From contig NZ_VCIX01000066.1 of assembly GCF_006345825.1 (NCBI RefSeq), positions 62,001-126,000 of the forward strand: a stretch of DNA of 64,000 bases, written 5' to 3'. Positions 56,979 to 64,000 of this stretch are shown one piece after another. Numbering within the stretch: the first letter of the stretch is position 1; every line of letters begins with the position of its first letter. Source of the DNA: Paenibacillus paridis (lineage in GTDB: Bacteria; Bacillota; Bacilli; Paenibacillales; Paenibacillaceae). The notes beneath the pieces were generated by a model. It worked only from the letters and a program-made list of their open reading frames with translations. It was not told where the DNA came from and did no database searches. Made by a program: the position numbers and the translations under genes.

Positions 56979-57172
56979 CCCATGCGAAGCAGGCACTGCT
57001 TCGCAAACCCTAAGCTTATGCTTTCGAGGCAGGCTTTGCTTCGCAAGCCCTAAGCTTATGCTTTCGAAGCTGGCTTTGCTTCGCAAACCCTAAGCTAGTG
57101 CTTTCGAAGCTGGCTTTGCTTCGCAAACCCTAAGCTGATGCTTTCGAAGCAGGCTTTGCTTCGCAAACCCTT
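56979..57172. repeat. 40-bp tandem repeat, about five copies
   Basis: TCGCAAACCC recurs at 57001, 57041 (one change), 57081, 57121 and 57161, an exact 40-bp period. Each unit carries the inverted repeat GAAGC/GCTTC with a 6-8-nt loop; the first has a 7-bp stem GCGAAGC/GCTTCGC. The last unit ends next to the Shine-Dalgarno of the AIM24 gene. Confidence 0.96.
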
Positions 57173-57187
57173 TAGGAGGTTCATTTC

Positions 57188-57868
57188 ATGAATTATGACA
57201 TTTTCTATAAAGGCGCCTTCGCGATGCTTAAGGTCAGGTTGAATCCTGGCGAGAGCGTCAAGGCTGAAATGGGAGCCATGGTATCCATGTCGCCAAGCAT
57301 CGACCTAAAAGGAACGACCGATGGCGGCTTCATGCGGGGACTAGGCAGAATGCTGAGCGGGGAAACGTTCTTTTTCCAAGAAATGACGGCGGTAAGAGGC
57401 GGGGGCGAGGTTCAGCTCGCTCCTCCTTCCCTTGGGGATATCGAAGCGATTGAGCTGGACGGCTCTTATAAGCTGTATGTACAAAAAGATGGATTCCTCG
57501 CAGGCACGAGCGGTATTGAGGTTAACACAAAAATGCAAAATCTCAGTAGAGGACTTCTCTCCGGAGAAGGTTTTTTTATCGTGGAAATTAGCGGCAAAGG
57601 TACCGTCTTCCTGTCTTCCTATGGCGCGATCCATGCGGTGAACCTGGGTCCAGGGGAAGAAGTAATCATCGATAACGGCCATCTGGTCGCTTGGCCTGGC
57701 TATATGAATTATACGATAGAAAAAGCAGCCAAGGGCTGGCTCTCCAGTATTACGAGCGGCGAGGGACTCGTCTGCCGCTTCCGCGGAGAAGGCGTCGTTC
57801 TAATCCAAACCCGCAATCCGGCAAGCTTCGGTTCATGGCTGAAAAAGTTCATTCCGGGCGGTAACTAG
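57188..57868 (+). CDS. AIM24/TIGR00266 family protein
   Basis: A 226-residue soluble beta-rich protein of the TIGR00266 (DUF124) family; function unknown. The family segments are visible: MVSMSPSIDLKGTTDGGFMRGLGRMLSGETFF (in parts), LSRGLLSGEGFFIVEISGKG and GEGLVCRFRGEG. TAGGAGGT is 7 nt before the ATG. It lies after pgpA, beyond the 40-bp repeats, and may share its transcript. Confidence 0.92.
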   Translation: MNYDIFYKGAFAMLKVRLNPGESVKAEMGAMVSMSPSIDLKGTTDGGFMRGLGRMLSGETFFFQEMTAVRGGGEVQLAPPSLGDIEAIELDGSYKLYVQKDGFLAGTSGIEVNTKMQNLSRGLLSGEGFFIVEISGKGTVFLSSYGAIHAVNLGPGEEVIIDNGHLVAWPGYMNYTIEKAAKGWLSSITSGEGLVCRFRGEGVVLIQTRNPASFGSWLKKFIPGGN

Positions 57869-58298
57869 CAGGATACTTTAGCAATTTCCCCTACAATCAT
57901 TGGCATCTTCAATAGCAATAGCAATAATAGCTTACCAAGGATTACGTTGACTGTTACCGCTTTTTTCAAAAAATTCTTGGAGTAACTCGCAAGCAGGACA
58001 ATTTCTCTAAAAAAATCGTCCTGCTCGCGGTCACCTCATATTGTTTATCGCTTCATTCCATCCCCCCTCCTATACCCACTCTTTAAACCTTGCTCAACAT
58101 CAGCTTTGCTTAAGTTGGTCTATTCTAATATCTGCTTCTGCCCTTACAATTTCATCTATTGCTTTATTTCAGAAGAACTTAGGTTGATAACAAAATGAGC
58201 TGCAATTCCTCTTTTTCGAGAAGCCAACTCCCGGTACGAATAGCTTTTATCAGGAATTTCTCCCGCTAAATTAGCGTTATTTGTTGGGTATAAGAGAT

Positions 58299-58317
58299 AA
58301 CGGGAATTTGTCCCGTT
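58299..58317. repeat. Short palindrome, AACGGGA variant
   Basis: AACGGGA/TCCCGTT with a 5-nt loop, flanked by TA pairs. It differs from the copies at 11958 and 12071 by a change that keeps pairing in both arms (A-T to G-C). Confidence 0.8.
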
Positions 58318-58358
58318 AAATTCAACGTTTCTAGCCGTATTGGGCAACTTGACCTGAA

Positions 58359-58381
58359 TTAGCGGGAGAAAATCCTGCTAA
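58359..58381. repeat. Short palindrome, TTAGCGGGA variant
   Basis: TTAGCGGGA pairs with TCCTGCTAA through one G-T pair, loop 5 nt. Third sequence version of the same hairpin. Confidence 0.75.
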
Positions 58382-58673
58382 ACAAACTAAAACCTTTAAA
58401 TGCTCAAAAATAGCGGTACAAATTCCATCTATTTCAAATGGGGAGGCGTTCAATTTGTTCATACCATACAAAGGTTGACAATATGAAGGATAACGAGAGA
58501 AGGTTTAGAAACCTAACCATTCCCCTTCCATTCAAAGCAACAAATCAAGAATTAAGTTAAAACAGCCAAGGTGAAACGGCTGTCTCCGTCCTCTGGTGGC
58601 GCAACGCGTTTCATTCCGAGAAATATAGAGAATGTATAGTCTAAGGATATACTTTCCTATATTCCAAAGAAAA

Positions 58674-58711
58674 GGCTGTCCCTTCAAGTCACAATGACCT
58701 TCGGGACAGCC
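58674..58711 (-). terminator. Orphan terminator beyond the glpX 3' repeats
   Basis: GGCTGTCCC/GGGACAGCC with an inner AAGGTCA/TGACTTG-like pairing, followed on the minus strand by TTTTCTTT. The only minus-strand gene upstream is glpX, 420 bp away, so the 38-bp array probably lies in its 3' untranslated region. Confidence 0.65.
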
Positions 58712-58772
58712 ACATTCAAGCATTGAAAAGAAAACAAACCTTCTGCATTCAATCTGTTGTCCTTCAAAAAAG

Positions 58773-59150
58773 TTTTATCCGTCTAGTAAATTACTTATCG
58801 TTTATTGAGCTTTTATCCAGCAAGTAAGTCACTTTTCGTTCAACGACCTTCTATCCAACAAGTAAATCATTTTCGTTCAATGAATCTTAATTCGGCAATT
58901 AAATTACTTATCGTTCAATGGTCTTTTATTCAGCAAGCAAGTCACTTTACATTCAATGAACTCTAATCCAGCAAGTAAACCACTTTCTTCTAATGACCTT
59001 TTATCCTGCAAGTAAATAACTTTCGTTCAACCACCTCTAACCCGGTAAGCAAATCACTTATCATTCATTGAGCTTTTATCCAGCAAGTAAACCACTTTTC
59101 ATCTAATGACCTTTTATCCAGCAAACAAATCACTTTTCATTCAAAAAGGT
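58773..59150. repeat. Degenerate 37-38-bp tandem array at the 3' end of glpX
   Basis: Ten head-to-tail units of 37-38 bp, of the form TTTTATCCAGCAAGTAA followed by a CACTTTTCRTTCAATGACC-like part, start at about 58773, 58811, 58849 and so on. The last ones merge into glpX: the final coding bases (59130-59163) form the eleventh unit. Units differ from each other at many positions, so the array is old. Confidence 0.9.
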
Positions 59151-60098
59151 TTTGTTCGGCAAGTAGTGGAGCGCGCGGACGAATCGCACGGTTTTGGTCT
59201 TGGCGCGCATGACGATGGAATGGGTCTCGGCCCGCTGATCGGGGAAATACTGCACTCCCCCGAGAAACTCGCCAGGCGTCACGCCAGTGGCTGCAAAGTA
59301 AACGTCGCCGGTTCCGATCATATCCTCCATCGTCAGCACCCGATATGGGTCTTCGATGCCCATTTGCACACAACGATTGTACTCATTGCCGTCAGCAGGC
59401 ATCAGGCGGGCCTGCAGTTCGCCTCCCAAGCACTTTAAGGCTGCTGCAGCAATAACACCCTCAGGTGCGCCGCCCGAGCCCACGTAGAGGTCAATCCCGG
59501 CCTCAGGGAAGGCGGGAGCCATCGCTCCCGCGACGTCCCCGTCAGACAAAAACTTTATCCGAACGCCAACCTTTCTCAAAACCTTCACAATCGCTTCATG
59601 GCGCGTGCGATCCAGAATCATTACCGTCAAATCCGATACCTTCTTATTTAACGCCTCTGCCGCTTTACGAAGCGTGACATCCATGGGATCCGTTATGCTT
59701 AGCTTGCCTACCAGCGCGGGTCCGAAGGCCAGTTTCTCCATATACATATCCGGAGCGTGAAGCAGCTGCCCTTTGCCGGCTACAGCCAAAACGGACATGG
59801 CGTTGTTCAGCCCTTTCGCCACAATCTCCGTACCCTCAAGCGGATCAACTGCTACATCAACCTCAGGCCCATTCAAGCTGCCGACTTCTTCACCGATATA
59901 GAGCATCGGAGCTTCGTCCATTTCCCCTTCACCAATAACGACGGTGCCCCGAATGGATACGGAATCGAACATCGAGCGCATGGCCGATGTCGCTGCTCCG
60001 TCGGCGCTATTCTTATCGCCTCTCCCCATCCATGGCGCGGATGCGAGTGCCGCCAGCTCCGTAACCCGTACAAGCTCTAATGCCAATTCTCTCTCCAT
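59130..60098 (-). CDS. glpX: Class II fructose-1,6-bisphosphatase GlpX
   Basis: Gluconeogenic phosphatase, metal dependent. The N-terminus ELALELVRVTELAALASAPWMGRG, in two parts, and the metal/substrate motifs VIGEGEMDEAPMLYIGE, DVAVDPLEGTEI and SGGAPEGVIAAAALKCLGG are intact. The ATG at 60098 (322 residues) has AGGGAGA 9 nt upstream; a TTG two codons earlier is too close. The last codons (YLPNKTFLNEK) resemble the sequence of the downstream tandem units. Confidence 0.95.
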   Translation of the reverse strand: MERELALELVRVTELAALASAPWMGRGDKNSADGAATSAMRSMFDSVSIRGTVVIGEGEMDEAPMLYIGEEVGSLNGPEVDVAVDPLEGTEIVAKGLNNAMSVLAVAGKGQLLHAPDMYMEKLAFGPALVGKLSITDPMDVTLRKAAEALNKKVSDLTVMILDRTRHEAIVKVLRKVGVRIKFLSDGDVAGAMAPAFPEAGIDLYVGSGGAPEGVIAAAALKCLGGELQARLMPADGNEYNRCVQMGIEDPYRVLTMEDMIGTGDVYFAATGVTPGEFLGGVQYFPDQRAETHSIVMRAKTKTVRFVRALHYLPNKTFLNEK

Positions 60099-60284
60099 TT
60101 TCAAGTCTCCCTCTGCTCTCGTATGACGGAACCATTCATTAGTACACCTGTTAATTTCATTTCCGTTATTTAATATGTATCATATATTTATATATGTCGC
60201 AATATATATTTCATTTTCTTCATTAAATCATCATTATTAGTCTTACTCATTTACACAAAGGATCTTATTCGTCCAATAGGATAA

Positions 60285-60334
60285 CAAAAAGAGCGTCCGA
60301 ACAGGCATTTCACCTGCACACGGACACTCTTTTA
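60285..60334 (-). terminator. Terminator after the GH16 gene
   Basis: GAGTGTCCG...GCAGGTG pairs with CACCTGC-like and CGGACGCTC segments, then CTTTTTGT on the minus strand, about 50 bp past the stop. Confidence 0.85.
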
Positions 60335-60382
60335 ACGTTTAAGGATGTTATAAAAAGCACTTCATGCTACTCGTAAATAAAA

Positions 60383-63300
60383 TTACGCGTACATTTCAAT
60401 TTCATACAAGGATGGGCCATAAGGCGGCAGCCCTTTGCTTGTAACCAATATGCGAACATATCTCGCAGAAGCACTACTGGCAAGCGTAACGGTTTCTTCA
60501 AACTTGCCTGCAACCGCTAGCTCACGTTCCAGAGACTGCACGGTCTTCCAATCCGCGCTGCTCTCGGATAAATCGCTTCCTTCGGCTGCCACTTGAATAT
60601 CCAATGCCTTGCCGTAAGCCGTTTCCCATGTCAACACCAGCTTGCCGATCGACTCAACACGGTTCAAATCAACATAGAACCATTCGGGCAAATAGGGAGA
60701 CGTTTGATTAGCCGTCCAATTCGCTTCCCATCTTGTATCCATTCGTCCATCGGTCAATAGGCTTGGCTGGAATACAGCGTTAAAGCTCGAGGCCACCACG
60801 GTTTTGTTAAGAGCTAAATTCGATGACACTGGGCCTGTTCCAGGGTTTGGACCTGGGTCAGTGCCCGGATCAGTGCCCGGATCAGTGCCCGGGTCCGTAC
60901 CGCCTCCGCCGCCGCTAATCCATGAGCCATAAACCTCAAACTCCCATAGGGAGTAACCGTATGGCGTCCCACGTGCGCTTCCAAGCAAACGAATGTGCTT
61001 AGCTTCTTGCCCATTCAACGTAATATTGTCGAGGCCTCCGTTGCCGGCGTTTTCAGTAAATACATCGCTCCAATCGCCTTCACCCGGTATATCGGCAGAA
61101 GAGATTTGCAGCTTGTAGGCCTTGCCAAATGCACCCTCCCAATTCAGAACGACGCTCTCCAGCTTGTAAACACCGTTTAGATCAATGGCAATCCACTGCG
61201 GATCGGAAACGGCCGATTCCCATCTCGTGCCCGATTTACCGTCAGTCGCATTGCCAGCTGCTTGAGCGCTGCTAGATGCTGTTGCCGCTTTGTTCAGTGC
61301 AACATTGGCCGCGGCTGTCTTCACTTGCTGCTGTACCTCGCTAATCCCGTACCCGGCTGCCGAAATTGCAATCGCATAGGTCTTGATAGCAGGAAATAAT
61401 GAAGCATCCAGCCTAATCTTGCCTGCTTCCACCGTATAACTGCCTGGTGGCGCATTAACGCCATCAATCGTAACTTGAGTAATTTTATCGCGCCATGCCT
61501 GCTGATCAGCGAAGGCAAGCTCAATCGGCTGCCCTACTTTATTATCCGTACTGTCTGCGGTCAACGCAGGCGGAGCGGCAACCTCCCTAATTACAACATT
61601 ATCGATGAAGATGGTGTGCGGACCGTCAGGCGTAACATTCGCCCCATTAATGACATTGCCTAGCAAAAACTTGAGCGTTAAATTCACGTTAGCTGACGGA
61701 GTCAGGCTTCTTTTGTAAACCGCCGCTTGGTCTTCCGAAATATTAAAATGTACGGTTTGGTTGTTGTTATAGCCCGTTAATTCGGCCGCGATGGGACGGT
61801 TAACCGTTGACCATGCATTAAAGCTAAGCTCATAGGCTTTGCCTGCCTCCAGCTTGATGCCGCTTTGCGAGAACTGCGTCGACCAACTGATCGGCACATT
61901 CCACTCCGGATGCATCCCGCCATGATAATGAATATCTACGCGAGCCGCGCCATTCTCAGGTACGTATTCCGAATCGCCCCTGTCACCGAACCAGAATGTC
62001 CAGTTCGTAGAGCCATTAGACATCTCGCCGTTAAGCACCAGATTGCCATCAGCCGCGAACATCACTTGGCTTACGCTGGCATCTCCGAACCCTTCCGCCT
62101 TAATTTTGATGGAATAGGATCTATCCGTAGTGAACAAAGCTGGATCAATAACGATGCTGCCTGACTGTACCGAAAATTGGTTAACGGCTAGCACTGCGCC
62201 ATTCACTTCTATCGTTTGAATTGCTTCTCTCCATTCCGCTTTGTCTGAGAATTTAATTTCTACCGGCTGACCGACACGGTTGGAAGTCGTATCCGGTATT
62301 AAAGTCGGCGGACGCGACACTGGCGCATCCTTTACTTCCAACACGACATTATCGAAAATAATATCATGCGGGCCTGCCGCGCTTTGCATGGTTTTGCCTA
62401 GCAAAAACTTCAGCGCCACATTATCGTCAGCGGCCATTTTGAAGGTGAATTCAAAATGCTGCATCGTCGGGGACAACACTAGTGGCCCGGAATAAAAACG
62501 TCTGACATACGCCGCGTTTTCCAGTGCTGCTTCGATGTCACGAATGACGGACGATTTAGCGTCAAAAGAAAGCACATACGTCATTCCCTTAGCCAAGCTC
62601 AGATTGGACTGGTTGAACATGACGTTCCACGCTTCGCCGCCAACGTTAGTGACCGCTATTTTTGCCGCTCCATCCGTTTCTGTAAACGCCGCTGCTCCGC
62701 CTTGCGTGAATGGCTCCCAGCCGCTTAGGCCATAAGAGAAATCGCCATTTTTGAGCGGGAACAGCTCAATGCCGGTGAAGTCTACATTTAAGTTCGTTGT
62801 TCTGAGCAGCTTGACATTGTCGAGCTGCACATCCGCATCGCTGCCGCCAAGCAAGAACTCCAACTGTCCTTCCTCGTCAGACAATCCCGCCGGCATTGTA
62901 AAGGTTATTTTGTGAGACTCGTTCGCCGTCTCCAAGTGAATGGCATGCGGTCCGGAATAGGTCACCGAGCCATCCTTGCTTTTGAACTGGACCTCCATCG
63001 TGCGCGTTGCCGAAGCTTTGGCATCGAAGGTTAGTTCATAAGAATCCTTCTGGAGCAAATTAATTCCCTGCTGAATTAATCGAATCGAAGAAGCATTTGC
63101 TCCGCCATTCGAAATCGCTGCATTCAGCTTGCGTGTTGCCGGATCGACTCCAAGAACCGCAGATGCCGCATCCGTCACGCTGGTGTTCCAGTAAAGCATA
63201 CGGTCCATCGTGCCCAGGTCAAACCCGCCATTGTATACATGATTGCCGTTGTTCAGCGGTATTTTCGCTGCGCCCGGCTCGTTCAGCTCATCGATCTCCT

Positions 63301-64000
63301 CCAAGCGAACATTGCCAATCCATACATCGTTTAAGTTTTGGCCCAAATTAAATTCAATGCGTGCTGCAGCATTCGTGTCAGCGGTCATCAAGAAACGATA
63401 TTCGTAATGGCCCAGCTGTTCCTTGAGCGAAGGATCGAAATTGTCGGAATAAATGCCCCAGCCGCTATTGGCGTCCCCCCCAAACTTCACGCTCATGCTG
63501 CGAGGCGCGGAGGCTTTCGCATCAAAGCTGATTTTGTACGCCTGCCCTTTCACGAGCGTGACATATTGAATGAGCTGAAGCGAATAAGGCACATTGCCCC
63601 CGTTCGTAATATCCACTTTGGCAAAAGGCGCGCCGTCGCTCGTTACGACCGACACCTGGCCTGCTCCGCCAAATTCGGCGCCATGCAGGAAATTCCAATT
63701 ATTCATATCCATATCCGGATTAGCAGCCGTTATGTCTTTAACACCCTTCGTAAAGGCTGGATCATAAATGAAATTGCCATCAATCGCCTTTTTCCCGTTT
63801 TGCGGGAACGTATCCTTCACGAGCGTCGGCTCAACAGGCTCTTTATAAGGCCGGCCCGTCAGCTCATAAGCCCGCACATAGTCCACTTCCATCTGCGCGG
63901 GAAGCAGCGACGGGTCCGGCTTGCGGCCGCCGTCGTAATTGCCGCCTATCGCCATGTTAAGAATAATATAAAACTCCTTATCGAACGGTGCAGGGAACGC
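60383..64000 (-). CDS. Secreted modular GH16 beta-glucanase, C-terminal part
   Basis: The frame is open to the right edge, so the N-terminus and catalytic core are outside; about 1,205 residues are seen. The first 60 (FDKEFYIILNMAIGGNYDGG, then MEVDYVRAYE) are the end of a GH16 laminarinase/lichenase domain. Then come three CBM4/9-like modules, a small Ig-like module starting NRVGQPVEIKF (DUF1533-like), a fourth CBM4/9-like module, a second small module (NKVGQPIELAF), an F5/8 type C (CBM32-like) domain, a DPGT repeat linker, and a second F5/8 domain. The protein acts on extracellular beta-glucan. No anchor is seen at its C-terminus. Domain family names beyond GH16 and F5/8 are by pattern. Confidence 0.9.
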   Translation of the reverse strand, partial: AFPAPFDKEFYIILNMAIGGNYDGGRKPDPSLLPAQMEVDYVRAYELTGRPYKEPVEPTLVKDTFPQNGKKAIDGNFIYDPAFTKGVKDITAANPDMDMNNWNFLHGAEFGGAGQVSVVTSDGAPFAKVDITNGGNVPYSLQLIQYVTLVKGQAYKISFDAKASAPRSMSVKFGGDANSGWGIYSDNFDPSLKEQLGHYEYRFLMTADTNAAARIEFNLGQNLNDVWIGNVRLEEIDELNEPGAAKIPLNNGNHVYNGGFDLGTMDRMLYWNTSVTDAASAVLGVDPATRKLNAAISNGGANASSIRLIQQGINLLQKDSYELTFDAKASATRTMEVQFKSKDGSVTYSGPHAIHLETANESHKITFTMPAGLSDEEGQLEFLLGGSDADVQLDNVKLLRTTNLNVDFTGIELFPLKNGDFSYGLSGWEPFTQGGAAAFTETDGAAKIAVTNVGGEAWNVMFNQSNLSLAKGMTYVLSFDAKSSVIRDIEAALENAAYVRRFYSGPLVLSPTMQHFEFTFKMAADDNVALKFLLGKTMQSAAGPHDIIFDNVVLEVKDAPVSRPPTLIPDTTSNRVGQPVEIKFSDKAEWREAIQTIEVNGAVLAVNQFSVQSGSIVIDPALFTTDRSYSIKIKAEGFGDASVSQVMFAADGNLVLNGEMSNGSTNWTFWFGDRGDSEYVPENGAARVDIHYHGGMHPEWNVPISWSTQFSQSGIKLEAGKAYELSFNAWSTVNRPIAAELTGYNNNQTVHFNISEDQAAVYKRSLTPSANVNLTLKFLLGNVINGANVTPDGPHTIFIDNVVIREVAAPPALTADSTDNKVGQPIELAFADQQAWRDKITQVTIDGVNAPPGSYTVEAGKIRLDASLFPAIKTYAIAISAAGYGISEVQQQVKTAAANVALNKAATASSSAQAAGNATDGKSGTRWESAVSDPQWIAIDLNGVYKLESVVLNWEGAFGKAYKLQISSADIPGEGDWSDVFTENAGNGGLDNITLNGQEAKHIRLLGSARGTPYGYSLWEFEVYGSWISGGGGGTDPGTDPGTDPGTDPGPNPGTGPVSSNLALNKTVVASSFNAVFQPSLLTDGRMDTRWEANWTANQTSPYLPEWFYVDLNRVESIGKLVLTWETAYGKALDIQVAAEGSDLSESSADWKTVQSLERELAVAGKFEETVTLASSASARYVRILVTSKGLPPYGPSLYEIEMYA

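Larger units (their letters stand above)
57869..58772. other. Gene desert with hairpins and palindromes
   Basis: No credible gene. It holds a hairpin AGCAGGAC/GTCCTGCT (57988-58029) without a T-run, a diverged palindrome near 58245-58275, two palindromes of the TTAACAGGA family (58299-58317, 58359-58381), and an orphan minus-strand terminator at 58674-58711. Two minus-strand frames of 63 codons lack recognisable sites and look random. Confidence 0.65.

Noticed and set aside
57988..58029. Terminator for the AIM24-family gene
   Set aside because: The stem AGCAGGAC/GTCCTGCT is good but has a long loop and no T-run on either strand; left as an unassigned hairpin.
58156..58723. Two minus-strand ORFs of 63 codons in the second desert
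   Set aside because: No ribosome-binding site or family resemblance; they span palindromes and the terminator.
58773..59163. CRISPR-like appearance of the 38-bp periodic region
   Set aside because: There is no alternation of constant repeats with unique spacers; each whole unit is a degenerate copy of its neighbours, and no cas genes are near.

Overview
The window looks like chromosome from an endospore-forming Firmicute, most probably a Paenibacillus or close relative. The evidence is the many sporulation and germination genes (spoIVFA/B, spoIIB-like, spoVID-like, gerA/B/C family, gerM, lonB, asnO-type), the Bacillus subtilis-like gene order, a T-box ahead of valS, and the large modular beta-glucanase at the right edge. 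Genus assignment is inference; there is no rRNA gene here. I see no prophage, insertion sequence or CRISPR array.

Layout. (1) Positions 1-10,200, all minus strand: the cell-shape and division block, transcribed right to left as spoIIB-like, DUF4321, maf, radC, mreB, mreC, mreD, minC, minD, rodA, then spoIVFA and spoIVFB, the last cut by the left edge. (2) 10,200-12,375: a 2.2-kb gene desert holding eight 191-bp direct repeats with strong hairpin potential, a set of short palindromes, and a perfect GGGGTGC heptamer array. (3) 12,376-22,040: an unknown protein plus an RDD membrane protein, then murC, folC, valS with its T-box, a spoVID-like coat gene and an RluA-type pseudouridine synthase. (4) 22,080-29,824: the tetrapyrrole operon hemA, hemX, sirC, hemC, a cobA-hemD fusion, hemB, hemL, which supplies both heme and siroheme precursors. 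(5) 30,024-37,390: speD, a DUF4309 lipoprotein, an unknown conserved protein, engB, lonA, lonB and a 95-bp repeat overlapping the lonB start. (6) 37,395-42,680: a five-gene germinant-receptor operon with two permease subunits. (7) 42,802-48,487: ispG, clpX, clpP, tig and a YsoA-like protein.

(8) From 48,727 the strands are mixed: tRNA-Arg, HPP membrane protein with a divergent LysR regulator, a P-loop kinase, a small unknown protein, an asparagine synthetase, rdgB-rph-gerM, pgpA, a 40-bp repeat array, and an AIM24 family gene. (9) 57,869-59,129 is a second gene desert. It has the same short palindromes as the first, an orphan terminator, and a degenerate 38-bp tandem array that runs into the 3' end of glpX. 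(10) glpX and the C-terminal part of a secreted GH16 glucanase finish the window.

The coding content is mostly conventional. The unusual content is in the spacers: at least five unrelated intergenic tandem arrays (191, 95, 40, 38 and 7 bp) and a dispersed palindrome family with paired sequence changes. The 191-bp array is the strongest candidate for something undescribed: all eight copies keep the same hairpins, and several natural variants keep pairing only as G-U in the minus-strand RNA.
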